Below are positions 1-15,000 of a DNA stretch of 64,000 nt, piece by piece. Origin of the DNA: Pterobdella sp. o SKG-2022 (taxonomy: Eukaryota > Annelida > Clitellata > Hirudinida > Piscicolidae). The notes beneath the pieces are model-generated. The model was given only the letters and a program-made list of their open reading frames with translations, did not search any database and had not been told where the DNA came from. The DNA lies in NCBI GenBank assembly GCA_964035795.1, contig OZ038322.1, positions 24,820,359 to 24,884,358 of the forward strand, read 5' to 3'. Position numbers and translations under genes: made by a program. The number at the start of each line of letters is the position of its first letter. Position 1 is the stretch's first letter.

Positions 1-1
1 T

Positions 2-3000
2 GGTCACTTTATCAACTCTCATCTCTCTGTCGTCACAAACGAACTCCTTACCATGATTATTTTCAAAAATGGAATTAATATCATTTATGATGGAGGTAGG
101 ATTTTAAAGTCACAGTGCTTATCTGTTTGAATATAATGTTTTTAAACATATATTAAGCCAAAACGTGTGATAAAAGATACAAGTATTGAAATGGTATATG
201 TTTGAAATATAAAATATGTTCAAAGTATATTTTCAAATTTTTGTGTTAATCAGCAAAATATAGAATTTGCAATAAAAATGATTGCAACTCCACAATTGTT
301 CAATTCTCTTGCAGCCACAACCATCTACATAAGTCTTCCTCCATGCTATAAGAACAAAGTGATTACTCTTACAAAAGCCTATATTCAATTTAATATTTAT
401 GAAATTAATTAAATTTTTATCAGGTTGATGGTTTATGCGGGTCTTTTGGACAAAGATCTGTAGACTCAATAGGGTTAGTTGGTGCTTCAAGCATTTGGAA
501 AGTAGATTCTTCTTGTCCGGATCCCACCAACTTGAACCCTCCACAGTGTGAGGTATGACTTATTTAAACTATAAAAGTCTTTTCTGTATTGCTATTTTGA
601 AAATTTTCACTTTTAAATTTTTTGCAACACCGATGGATTTTAATTACTGTTATTTTATAAAACAAACTTTGATCATAAATTATCTAAAAGATTCATTTTG
701 AGCTTGTTTTCATTCCATATCTTGCTAGTGTTTTATATAGAATCTAATCCAGTCAACGTCATTTATGCCACATGTGAAATTTCAAAAAAATATTTTCAAA
801 AAGGTAGATTCAATAGTCTGTACTAATCTTCAACGAACCACAGGGAAACCCAAAAAAGTTATCGTGGGCAGTTTCTACATGCAGCATTATAACAAAAGGA
901 GAAGCTTTCAGTGAATGCAGGAAATTGATTGATTATGAGGATTACTATGAGCAATGCATATCGGCCGCTTGTAGGTGTGCAGTTCAACCACTTGATGTCG
1001 ATCTTATTTATGAACAACTAAATAATCTTTTTGAATAAAGTTGTGAAGTTGGAAAAGATTGTGAATGCTCATGCACTTCAGTTTATAACTTTGCAAAAAC
1101 TTGCTCACAACTGGGAATCTGTGCCAAGTGGAGAAGTCAACACTTTTGTCGTAAGTAGAAGCTGGGTACCTTTTATTTTAGGCTATTTTAAAATAAAATG
1201 GCAGTAAAATAAGATTTTATGTGAAATTTTTTAAAATTAAAAATAATGCACAAACGCTTTTAAAAAGTGCGTTACAATGCTCATAAAGTTACTTTTCTTT
1301 GCTTGACAGCCGTCATGTGCCCAACTGGTCAGTCCTACAAACCATGCGGTAACATTTTCAACCAAAACTGTGTTCCTCCAAGCACCTTAACCCATCAAAT
1401 CAACTACACTTTTGAGAATGAGAGCAATTACGAAGCATTACAAGAGGGGTGTTACTGCCCTGAAGGCACTTTCAAAAACTGTGAGAATCGCCTTTTTGTT
1501 CAAGAAATTAGTTAAACTAGTATAAAATGTATCGAAAGTTAGATTAAGGATTTTTTAATAAATGCTAGTTTCAAAGTAAATTAACTAGAGGAATAAAAGC
1601 TTTAATGTTGATCAAATTATGACTTGAACCAAAGCATTTTTATAGCAATTTAACTAAAAGCTAAGGGTGATTGTGTGTCTCTGGGAGAATGTGATTGTAC
1701 CCATGAAGATCGAACGTTTCGAGCTGGAAGTTCTGTTGAGATCGGTTGCCTCAAATGGTTGACTTTTGCATATATGGATCATGAGTAAAATCTTGAATAA
1801 AGGTGACAATCAACTTATACAAACATTTCAAGTCTGTGTGAAGAGGGGGCCTTGAAATGTGACGAATCCCTGTGTCTTATGTGTGACGACAATCAAATTC
1901 AATGCCACATCGACAACAAATTGCAATGTCTTTCTTCAGAATTTATTTGCGATAATATAGTCGATTGTGACATGTTGGAAGATGAAGAAGATTGCGGTAG
2001 TTTGATTATTACAGTGGATAAAGTAATTTATTTATTTTGATATAATTTTTTGAATTTTTTTATCCAAAGATATGAAATGTGAGTATGGAATGATTGAATG
2101 TGGCAATTCTACAATTTGTATAAGCCCAAATAGCATTTGTGATGGGAATAACGATTGTCCAAACAACTGGGATGAAGAAGGATGTGGTAAATAAAGATTT
2201 TTCAAAAATTTCCAATACTAGATCATAATTAAATATTTGTGAAAGATTTTTTTTTTAAATTGAAACTTTTGAAACAGACGAGTGCCCAAAACTCCAACAA
2301 AAATGCGCACTTTCTTCCGCTTGCATTCCTCATAAGTTCCTGTGCGATGGAAATGCGGACTGCAGTATTTATAATGAACATGATAGATCAGATGAAGAAG
2401 ACTGTGGTTGGTAAAGCAAAAAAATAACAGCATTTTCAATTGAAAAAGTAGCTAGAGTGGAAAGATTATTCAATATTCAGGCTCATTGATAATAATTAGA
2501 TATTTATATAGCGCCTTTTACGCATCGTTCAAAGGCGCTCTGCTATGAACTGCTTGAAGAGGTAGGTTTTTAAATTTCTAAGAAAAATAGGATAGGGAGA
2601 AGATTTAGGATAAGGAGTAAGAGAGTTCCAGAGAAGTGGACCAGAAAAAGAAAGAGCAGATTTAGTATAGGAGAGAGAGAGAGATAATAAAAAGTTGAGA
2701 ACGAGTAGAGGACCGTAAGCCGGCACGTTTAGGAGGGAGTAAAAGGTTAGAAAGATAGGAAGGCGAAGTAGAGTGAGAAATTTTGTACATCAGAGTACAG
2801 ATTTTGAAAGAAAAGCGAAAGTGAGGAGAAAGCCAGTGAAGATCGGCAAGAGATGGAGAGATATGGGAGAATTTAGGAGTCTGAGAGACCAGGCGTGCAG
2901 CAGAGTTGAAAGCTTTAACTAGAAGGTAGAAAGTAGATTTAGGAAGATTAAAGTACAAAGAGTTGCAGTAATCAAGTCGAGAGAGAACAAGAGAGCAGAC

Positions 3001-6000
3001 AAGAATATTAAGAGAGGCATCATCGAGATAAGAAGAGATCTGTCTGATACGACATAAGTGAAAAAAATAAGAAGAAGCAACAGAGAGGATTTGAGGATTA
3101 AAGGAAAGAGAAGAATCGAGGAGAAAGGATAGATAGGTCAGAAATTATAATGGGAGGGAGAGAGGAAGGAAGAGATTTAGACTTAGAAAGATAGATAAAA
3201 TTAAATTTGGAGAGATTAAGTTTTAGATGCATGGAGTCGCTCCATGAAAGAATAGAAGAGAGACAGAGACTAAGCCTATCAAGAGTAGAAGAAAGAGGAA
3301 AAGAAGAGATGTAGGTGTCGTCAGCAAAAAGCTGACTTTGAAAAGAAAAAGATTCAATGAGACAAGGGAGATGAGAGGTGTAAAGAATAAATAGAAGAGG
3401 TCCAAGAACAGATCCCTGAAGAACACCAAAAGGAACAGAGAGAGGAGAAGAAGAAAAATTGTTAATAGAAACAGCGGAGAAACGGTTAGAAAGATAGGAG
3501 GTAAGCCAGGAAAGTGAGGAGCCGGAAATACCGAAAGAGGAGTTGAGATGCTGCAGTAAAAGTGAGTGGTCAACAGTATCAAAAGCAGAAGAGAAGTCAA
3601 GGAAAAGGAGAAAAGAAAGCTTACCAGAGTCGGAAGCTAGAAGAGCATCATTAGAGATTTTTAGAAGGCAGGTTTCAGTAGAGTGAGAGGGTCGAAAGCC
3701 GGATTGGATAGGGGGTAGAAGATTGTTAGAAAGAAGAAAGTTTGAAAGTTGGAGGTAAATAGCTTTTTCGAGAATTTTGGAGAGAAAGGAAAGGTTAGAA
3801 ATAGGACGGTAGTTGGAGATGATAGAAGGATCGAGAGAAGGTTTTTTCAGTATTGGAGTAACGATAGATGATTTAAAGGAAGTGGGAAATTTAGAAGTAG
3901 CTAGAGAAAGGTTAATAAGATTGAAAATAATAGGATACAAGAAAGAGGAAAGATCATCAAGGATTTTTGGAGGAATAAGGTCAAGGGAGCAGGAAGATGA
4001 AGATACAGATTTGATGATGGAGATGAGGTCTGTGAGGGTGATGGGTGAAAAGTGAGAAAGAGAGACAGAGGCAGAAGAAGACGATGAAGGAGTGTAAGAT
4101 GATGAGCGATTAGTTCTAATCAAAAGAATCTTGTTGTGGAAATAGTCCTGAAAATCTTGAGAAGAAAAAGGAGGAGGAGGGGATTGTTTGGAGAGAATGT
4201 GATTGAGACTTTTCCAACGAGAGGAAGAAGAGTTGATGGAAGAAAAAAGAAAATTTGAGTGTTTGGAGTGGAGGAGAGAGCGATAGGTTGATAGATGAGA
4301 AAGCCAAAGAACATGAGAGGAAGAAGAGGGAGAGGAACGATAAGAACGTTCGAGCTTGTGTAAAGTACGTTTGGATATGACGCATTCACCATCAAATTAA
4401 AGAGCTTTGAAGGAGGAAAAATGGTAGGTAAAAGATTTAATGAGAAGAGGTTCAGAGTAAATACGAGGAACAGAAAAGAAGAAGAAAAGAATTAAGGTTT
4501 TGTAAAAAAAATAATAATTAAATAGACTAATGAAAACAAAAAATTGAAAATGAAATACCTTAAAAAGGAGAAAAAGCAGTTCATAGCAAAAACAAACCGA
4601 TAGAACGGCTGCTAAAAGTGAGAAAATACTTAATTAACTTCATCAAGAAAATACTTGATAGCATAATTAGTTAGAGACATCGTATTTCCTTTTTGTAAGT
4701 TTTAATTTCACGCATGAATGAAATTATGAAACACAATTGAAAAATATTTTGACAGATATAATTGGACTAACAACTGAAAAAGCTGAGAACTTAGGTATCA
4801 CAGAAATTATAGATTTGACTACGAAAAAAATGAATGCAGAGAAAAAATCAGAAATTATAGATTTGACCACGCAAGAAATGAATGCAGAGAGAATATCACA
4901 AATTATAGATTTGACTACAAAAGAAATGAATGCAGAAACATTAATTATTGAACTTACAACGCCTCGTTCAACAAAAGCGACAAACACGGAAGAAAACATT
5001 TTCAACATAACAACTAGTTCGATTAGTCATCAAAAAGGAACACTACTTCCGACTAAACCTGCAGCCTATACAGATATCACCACAACATCTCAAGCTACAA
5101 AAAAATATATAGATTTGACAAGTGGCTACCAAACAATTACTCAAGAGCCGCCAGATGAAATAATTGACCTAACAACTGCAGCTACAACTTTGCATGAACG
5201 AACAAGTGAACCAACTGAAACAAAGGAAATTTTTGATATGACTACTGCAACGTCTTTTACAGAGGAATACATAGACTTAACAACTAGCTCCCAAACTTCT
5301 CCACCAGAAACCACAAGTGGTTACATCCAGTTGACAACTGAAGCTACAACCTTGCTCGAAACAACAATACAACCGACTAAACCAGTAACATACGTTCATA
5401 TGACTACTCCCGAACACACTACAATAGGGTACCAAGATTTGACAACTAGCTCCCAAACTCCTCCACAAGAAACTACGAGTGGTTACATCCAGTTGACAAC
5501 TGAAGCTACAACCTTGCTCGAAACAACAATACAACCGACTGAACCAGTAACATACGTTCATATGACTACTCCCGAACACACTACAATAGGGTACCAAGAT
5601 TTGACGACTAGCTCCCAAACTCCTCCACAAGAGACTACGAGTGGTTACATCCAGTTGACAACTGAAGCTACAACCTTGCTCGAAACAACAATACAACCGA
5701 CTGAACCAGTAACATACGTTCATATGACTACTCCCGAACACACTACAATAGGGTACCAAGATTTGACAACTATCTCCCAAACTCCTCCACAAGAAACTAC
5801 GAGTGGTTACATCCAGTTGACAACTGAAGCTACAACCTTGCTCGAAACAACAAGGCAACCGACTGAACCAGTAACATACGTTCATATGACTACTCCCGAA
5901 CACACTACAATAGGGTACCAAGATTTGACAACTATCTCCCAAACTCCTCCACAAGAAACTACGAGTGGTTACATCCAGTTGACAACTGAAGCTACAACCT

Positions 6001-9000
6001 TGCTCGAAACAACAATACAACCGACTGAACCAGTAACATACGTTCATATGACTACTCCCGAACACACTACAATAGGGTACCAAGATTTGACAACTAGCTC
6101 CCAAACTCCTCCACAAGAAACTACGAGTGGTTACATCCAGTTGACAACTGAAGCTACAACCTTGCTCGAAACAACAATACAACCGACTGAACCAGTAACA
6201 TACGTTCATATGACTACTCCCGAACACACTACAATAGGGTACCAAGATTTGACAACTAGCTCCCAAACTCCTCCACAAGAAACTACGAGTGGTTACATCC
6301 AGTTGACAACTGAAGCTACAACCTTGCTCGAAACAACAAGGCAACCGACTGAACCAGTAACATACGTTCATATGACTACTCCCGAACACACTACAATAGG
6401 GTACCAAGATTTGACAACTATCTCCCAAACTCCTCCACAAGAAACTACGAGTGGTTACATCCAGTTGACAACTGAAGCTACAACCTTGCTCGAAACAACA
6501 ATACAACCGACTGAACCAGTAACATACGTTCATATGACTACTCCCGAACACACTACAATAGGGTACCAAGATTTGACAACTAGCTCCCAAACTCCTCCAC
6601 AAGAAACTACGAGTGGTTACATCCAGTTGACAACTGAAGCTACAACCTTGCTCGAAACAACAATGCAACCGACTGAACCAGTAACATACGTTCATATGAC
6701 TACTCCCGAACACACTACAATAGGGTACCAAGATTTGACGACTAGCTCCCAAACTCCTCCACAAGAAACTACGAGTGGTTACATCCAGTTGACAACTGAA
6801 GCTACAACCTTGCTCGAAACAACAATACAACCGACTGAACCAGTAACATACGTTCATATGACTACTCCCGAACACACTACAATAGGGTACCAAGATTTGA
6901 CAACTAGCTCCCAAACTCCTCCACAAGAAACTACGAGTGGTTACATCCAGTTGACAACTGAAGCTACAACCTTGCTCGAAACAACAAGGCAACCGACTGA
7001 ACCAGTAACATACGTTCATATGACTACTCCCGAACACACTACAATAGGGTACCAAGATTTGACAACTAGCTCCCAAACTCCTCCACAAGAAACTACGAGT
7101 GGTTACATCCAGTTGACAACTGAAGCTACAACCTTGCTCGAAACAACAATACAACCGACTGAACCAGTAACATACGTTCATATGACTACTCCCGAACACA
7201 CTACAATAGGGTACCAAGATTTGACAACTAGCTCCCAAACTCCTCCACAAGAAACTACGAGTGGTTACATCCAGTTGACAACTGAAGCTACAACCTTGCT
7301 CGAAACAACAATACAACCGACTGAACCAGTAACATACGTTCATATGACTACTCCCGAACACACTACAATAGGGTACCAAGATTTGACAACTAGCTCCCAA
7401 ACTCCTCCACAAGAAACTACGAGTGGTTACATCCAGTTGACAACTGAAGCTACAACCTTGCTCGAAACAACAATGCAACCGACTGAACCAGTAACATACG
7501 TTCATATGACTACTCCCGAACACACTACAATAGGGTACCAAGATTTGACAACTAGCTCCCAAACTTCTCCACAAGAAACTACGAGTGGTTACATCCAGTT
7601 GACAACTGAAGCTACAACCTTGCTCGAAACAACAATACAACCGACTGAACCAGTAACATACGTTCATATGACTACTCCCGAAAACACTACAATAGGGTAC
7701 CAAGATTTGACAACTAGCTCCCAAACTCCTCCACAAGAAACTACGAGTGGTTACATCCAGTTGACAACTGAAGCTACAACCTTGCTCGAAACAACAATGC
7801 AACCGACTGAACCAGTAACATACGTTCATATGACTACTCCCGAACACACTACAATAGGGTACCAAGATTTGACGACTAGCTCCCAAACTCCTCCACAAGA
7901 AACTACGAGTGGTTACATCCAGTTGACAACTGAAGCTACAACCTTGCTCGAAACAACAATACAACCGACTGAACCAGTAACATACGTTCATATGACTACT
8001 CCCGAACACACTACAATAGGGTACCAAGATTTGACAACTAGCTCCCAAACTCCTCCACAAGAAACTACGAGTGGTTACATCCAGTTGACAACTGAAGCTA
8101 CAACCTTGCTCGAAACAACAAGGCAACCGACTGAACCAGTAACATACGTTCATATGACTACTCCCGAACACACTACAATAGGGTACCAAGATTTGACAAC
8201 TAGCTCCCAAACTCCTCCACAAGAAACTACGAGTGGTTACATCCAGTTGACAACTGAAGCTACAACCTTGCTCGAAACAACAATACAACCGACTGAACCA
8301 GTAACATACGTTCATATGACTACTCCCGAACACACTACAATAGGGTACCAAGATTTGACAACTAGCTCCCAAACTCCTCCACAAGAAACTACGAGTGGTT
8401 ACATCCAGTTGACAACTGAAGCTACAACCTTGCTCGAAACAACAATACAACCGACTGAACCTGTAACATACGTTCATATGACTACCCCCGAACAAACTAC
8501 ACCCGGTTACCCAGATTTGACAACTAGCTCCCAAACTCTTCCACAAGAAACTACGAGTGGTTACATCCAGTTGACAACTGAAGCTACAACCTTGCCCGAA
8601 ACAACATTACAACCGACTGAACCTGTAACATACGTTCATATGACTACTTCCGAACAAACTACACCCGGTTACCCAGATTTGACAACTAGCTCCCAAACTC
8701 CTCCACAAGAAACTACGAGTGGTTACATCCAGTTGACAACTGAAGCTACAACCTTGCCCGAAACAACATTACAACCGACTGAACCTGTAACATACGTTCA
8801 TATGACTACCCCCGAACAAACTACACCCGGTTACCCAGATTTGACAACTAGCTCCCAAACTCTTCCACAAGAAACTACGAGTGGTTACATCCAGTTGACA
8901 ACTGAAGCTACAACCTTGCCCGAAACAACATTACAACCGACTGAACCAGTAACATACGTTCATATGACTACTCCCGAACAAACTACATCCGGTTACCCAG

Positions 9001-12000
9001 ATTTGACAACTAGCTCCCAAACTCCTCCACAAGAAACTACGAGTGGTCACATCCAGTTGACAACTGAAGCTACAACCTTGCTCGAAACAACATTACAACC
9101 GACTGAACCTGTAACATACGTTCATATGACTACCCCCGAACAAACTACACCCGGTTACCCAGATTTGACAACTAGCTTCCAAACTCCTCCACAAGAAACT
9201 ACGAGTGGTTACATCCAGTTGACAACTGAAGCTACAACCTTGCCCGAAACAACATTACAACCGACTGAACCTGTAACATACGTTCATATGACTACTTCCG
9301 AACAAACTACACCCGGTTACCCAGATTTGACAACTAGCTCCCAAACTCCTCCACAAGAAACTACGAGTGGTCACATCCAGTTGACAACTGAAGCTACAAC
9401 CTTGCTCGAAACAACAATACAACCGACTGAACCATTAACATACGTTCATATGACTACTCCCGAACAAACTACACCCGGTTACCCAGATTTGACAACTAGC
9501 TTCCAAACTCCTCCACAAGAAACTACGAGTGGTTACATCCAGTTGACAACTGAAGCTACAACCTTGCCCGAAACAACATTACAACCGACTGAACCTGTAA
9601 CATACGTTCATATGACTACTTCCGAACAAACTACACCCGGTTACCCAGATTTGACAACTAGCTCCCAAACTCCTCCACAAGAAACTACGAGTGGTCACAT
9701 CCAGTTGACAACTGAAGCTACAACCTTGCTCGAAACAACAATACAACCGACTGTACCTGTAACATACGTTCATATGACTACCCCCGAACACACTACACCC
9801 GGTTACCCAGATTTGACAACTAGCTCCCAAACTCCTCCACAAGAAACTACGAGTGGTCACATCCAGTTGACAACTGAAGCTACAACCTTGCTCGAAACAA
9901 CAATACAACCGACTGTACCTGTAACATACGTTCATATGACTACCCCCGAACACACTACACCCGGTTACCCAGATTTGACAACTAGCTCCCAAACTCTTCC
10001 ACAAGAAACTACGAGTTATTACATCCAGTTGACAACTGAAGCTACAACCTTGCTCGAAACAACAATACAACCGACTGAACCAGTAACATACGTTCATATG
10101 ACTACCCCCGAACAAACTACACCCGGTTACCCAGATTTGACAACTAGCTCTCAAACTCTTCCACAAGAAACTACGAGTGGTTACAATCAATTGACAACTG
10201 AACCTTTAACATTGCCCGAAACAACAATACAACCGACTGAACCAGTAACATACGTTCATATGACTACTCCCGAACAAACTACATCCGGTTACCCAGATTT
10301 GACAACTAGCTTCCAAACTCCTCCACAAGAAACTACGAGTGGTTACATCCAGTTGACAACTGAAGCTACAACCTTGCCCGAAACAACATTACAACCGACT
10401 GAACCTGTAACATACGTTCATATGACTACTTCCGAACAAACTACACCCGGTTACCCAGATTTGACAACTAGCTCCCAAACTCCTCCACAAGAAACTACGA
10501 GTGGTCACATCCAGTTGACAACTGAAGCTACAACCTTGCTCGAAACAACAATACAACCGACTGTACCTGTAACATACGTTCATATGACTACCCCCGAACA
10601 CACTACACCCGGTTACCCAGATTTGACAACTAGCTCCCAAACTCCTCCACAAGAAACTACGAGTGGTCACATCCAGTTGACAACTGAAGCTACAACCTTG
10701 CTCGAAACAACAATACAACCGACTGTACCTGTAACATACGTTCATATGACTACCCCCGAACACACTACACCCGGTTACCCAGATTTGACAACTAGCTCCC
10801 AAACTCTTCCACAAGAAACTACGAGTTATTACATCCAGTTGACAACTGAAGCTACAACCTTGCTCGAAACAACAATACAACCGACTGAACCAGTAACATA
10901 CGTTCATATGACTACCCCCGAACAAACTACACCCGGTTACCCAGATTTGACAACTAGCTCTCAAACTCTTCCACAAGAAACTACGAGTGGTTACAATCAA
11001 TTGACAACTGAACCTTTAACATTGCCCGAAACAACAATACAACCGACTGAACCAGTAACATACGTTCATATGACTACTCCCGAACAAACTACACCCGGTT
11101 ACCCAGATTTGACAACTAGCTCCCAAACTCCTCCACAAGAAACTACGAGTGGTCACATCCAGTTGACAACTGAAGCTACAACCTTGCCCGAAACAACATT
11201 ACAACCGACTGTACCTGTAACATACGTTCATATGACTACCCCCGAACAAACTACACCCGGTTACCCAGATTTGACAACTAGCTCCCAAACTCTTCCACAA
11301 GAAACTACGAGTTATTACATCCAGTTGACAACTGAAGCTACAACCTTGCCCGAAACAACATTACAACCGACTGAACCTGTAACATACGTTCATATGACTA
11401 CTTCCGAACAAACTACACCCGGTTACCCAGATTTGACAACTAGCTCCCAAACTCCTCCACAAGAAACTACGAGTGGTCACATCCAGTTGACAACTGAAGC
11501 TACAACCTTGCTCGAAACAACAATACAACCGACTGAACCTGTAACATACGTTCATATGACTACCCCCGAACAAACTACACCCGGTTACCCAGATTTGACA
11601 ACTAGCTCTCAAACTCTTCCACAAGAAACTACGAGTGGTTACAATCAATTGACAACTGAACCTTTAACATTGCCCGAAACAACAATACAACCGACTGAAC
11701 CAGTAACATACGTTCATATGACTACCCCCGAACAAACTACACCCGGTTACCCAGATTTGACAACTAGCTCCCAAACTCCTCCACAAGAAACTACAATTGG
11801 TTATATCCAGTTAAGTACTGAAGCTTCAACATTGCCCAAAACAACAATACAACCGACTGAACCAGTAACATACGTTCATATGACTACCCCCGAACAAACT
11901 ACACCCGGTTACCCAGACGTGACAACTAGCTCCCAAACTCTTCCACAAGAAACTACGAGTGGTTACAATCAATTGACAACTGAACCTTTAACATTGCCCG

Positions 12001-15000
12001 AAACAACAATACAACCGACTGAACCAGTAACATACGTTCATATGACTACTCCCGAACAAACTACACCCGGTTACCCAGATTTGACAACTAGCTCCCAAAC
12101 TCCTCCACAAGAAACTACAATTGGTTATATCCAGTTAAGTACTGAAGCTTCAACATTGCCCGAAACAACAATACAGCCGACTGAACCAGTAACATACGTT
12201 CATATGACTACTCCCGAACACACTACAATAGGGTCCCCAGATTTGAAAACTAGCTCCCAAACTCTTCCACTAGAAACCACTTTTACTCTTCCCCTTATAG
12301 CACCTCTTGTAGATTTATCAACTCCATCAAGTAATTCAAATGCTTGTTTCGAAGAAAAGGTTCACAGGATCGAATATTTGTTCTCGGTTAACGATAATGA
12401 AATGAATTTGCCAATAAAAGCCTTAGAATTCACTAACATTGTCCATATTTACTTCTACTCCATTCTTCGACTTAAAAAGTTCCAGCTTCTCTTCATGAAC
12501 GCTGAAAATTTCTACTTGTCAGTCAATAATAGTACCCACCCTTTCCGTGCCAGAAACAACCATCAGGTTTCCAACATTATTCAGACAATTGTCAGTTTGG
12601 CTTTTTTCACTTTTCTTTTTCCCTTTCAATTATCTCTATCATTACCTTTCTTTTTTCTCTTATATACCTAATATTTCTTTTTTTGAGTATCAGATTCTTT
12701 TGGCCAGATCCATTTCTCATTTCAAATAATTTTATATTATCATATTTAATTTTTTATATTTTTTTATATTTCAACCATACAGTATTCCGTGGTTTACGGA
12801 CTTTCAGATGTTGAAACAAACCACATCGAGTTGAAATTTGATGCGACAGCCGTTGATTCTTCTCTCTTGCAAGTTAATCTATGGGCTTGCACTTACTGTG
12901 AGTTACTTCAATCAACTTATTACTTCTTTTTTCCGTATCTATGCTTTTTTTTCCACCCATCTTCTTTGTTAAAGCCCCTTTTTCTTATGTTATTAGCCAA
13001 TATCTTGAACTTTCCGATATATTTTTTCTCAACGTTTTTTATCACATTGAGTTGGAATAAAATACAACTTTTTATTCTTTCATTTTTCATGCTAATCTTG
13101 TCCAAAATGTCCAATCTAGATTCTACAGAGAAGACCTTCGTTTTCTCGGACGCCAAAGATACAAAGAGTTCGTTGTCACCAAATTTTTTTTAATCCAGTG
13201 ATTTTCAGACGAATTTTCAAAATTAAATTACTTCATAATGAAAAGTGACTGAATTTTTTTACAGCCAATGTATTCCATATATCAAAAAAATTATTTTATG
13301 TTTTTTATTTATGTATATAAGTTGAATAAGTGTTATACATTTTGTTTTTATAATATATATTTTACTTCGTTCTAAATAGTATTTGAATTATTTTCGTGAA
13401 CGTATCAACCAACAGAGCCAGTCCAATGTAGTATAGGAGGAAAAATACACGGGCAAGATTGGAGTCTGGGATTCATAAACGTTGATGGGGATGTTAGTTG
13501 CGTCATGGATGCTTGTAGTGTCATTGCCTATCATATTTTATATCATTTTTTTTGGCTTTGATGGGCATATTGTTGAAAATGTTGCAACAGAGTGGGTTTA
13601 CACAGATGGTAGAACAGGTTTACCCAGGGGATAAAGTGGAAGAAAATGTTACAGTAACATTTGATTGTCGAAGATGGTTAGTGATGATTCTTTATCAAAT
13701 TTTATATTTTACTATAAAATTCTTTTTCCAGCATATGCCAAGAAGGGAAATTCAACTGTGAGGTAGAAAAATGTGTTTTTCTTGTTATATAGAACAAATG
13801 AAATGATTAGGAACACAAAATAAAAGTTTAGTTACTCAAATATTTGTTCAAAGAATTTTCTTTCAAACTAATCCTCATTTTAAACTTCATATTACCATGC
13901 TATAGTATCATAATCAAACCATCAATCTGAACTTGAAATCTCAGAAGTTCAGTGGTATTTACAGAAAAGACCCTTTCACATGCGAGCTTAAGAACTGCTC
14001 GAGTGGCAGTGAAGTTGTTTCAAATGACCAGTGTAGTTGTTCTGAGGTTTCATGAAACGTTTTTATTCACTTGAAAATTTCTTAGTTACTTTTAAAAAAA
14101 CTAAATTTTTAAATGCTTGGCTCATTACAAAAACGTTGCTTGTAGGGAGAAAAAAGCCTACATAAACCACCAAACTGCAAATGCATCTGCGAACCCATGC
14201 CTGAAGGTTTGTTTGACACTAACTATATAATTTTACCGTTCAAATTAATTTGAAATAATTATTACTTTATAAATTTCAGATCTCAAAGAAGAAGCTCTTC
14301 CTCTGACAGTTTACCAACGTCCAAAATGCCATATACAGCTAGTGAACGTGACAATTTTCCAAGGAACTCTTCAACAACTTGGTTGTACAGATAGTAGGGT
14401 GCAACTAGAAATGAACGAGTGTGCAGGAGAATGTAAAAGTGAAGACAGAGGCACTTTTATAAAAAGTATCTCTGGTCATCTATTATTGTCTGAAACTACA
14501 AGTGTTTGTCGATGCTGTACTGGGACCGGCCCCACTCAGACCGTCAACAAAACAATAAAGTAATATTAACACATTATATATAAGAATAGCATATTATATA
14601 GCTTACAGTGGCAGCAACTCGTCTTCAAGTGTTTCCATTGCTTTGCAATCAGTTTCTGGCTCGAAGGTGGCTTTTCAAACCCGCAGAAGACTTGCACACC
14701 TTTCCACAGTTGCCACATATATGAAAAGATTCGGGATTAGGAATATTAACTTTTTCATGCCTATTCATGTCACCGAAATTTTTGCAGACTTTGCTACAAA
14801 TGTTAGAAATATTGCTATATGGCATTGGGCAAATAGAATTCTGACGTGTAGTTTCCACTGAGCTGACCTTTCTTTTCGCAGAAGCTGGATTACTACCGAG
14901 CCCAGGCTGCGATACCCTGGGACACCTGCCGGGCCAGACAATGGATCTTACACAGTCTCCAGAGCCCTTATTGCCATTGATGCAATTATCATTCGGACTC

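Noticed and set aside
4116..4395. Two overlapping Phe/Leu/Ser-rich minus-strand ORFs
   Set aside because: The third frame continues the LINE protein (SKRTLHKLERSYRSP) through this region, so these are shadows.
9579..11648. Three further antisense ORFs (203, 203 and 95 codons) over the mucin array
   Set aside because: They are shadows of the 162-bp unit in the frame without stops; no independent coding signal.
13520..13615. Apparent double frameshift making the mucin VWC region a pseudogene
   Set aside because: A 71-bp GT-AG intron (13520-13590) restores phase 0 on both sides and keeps the cysteines, so no mutation is needed.
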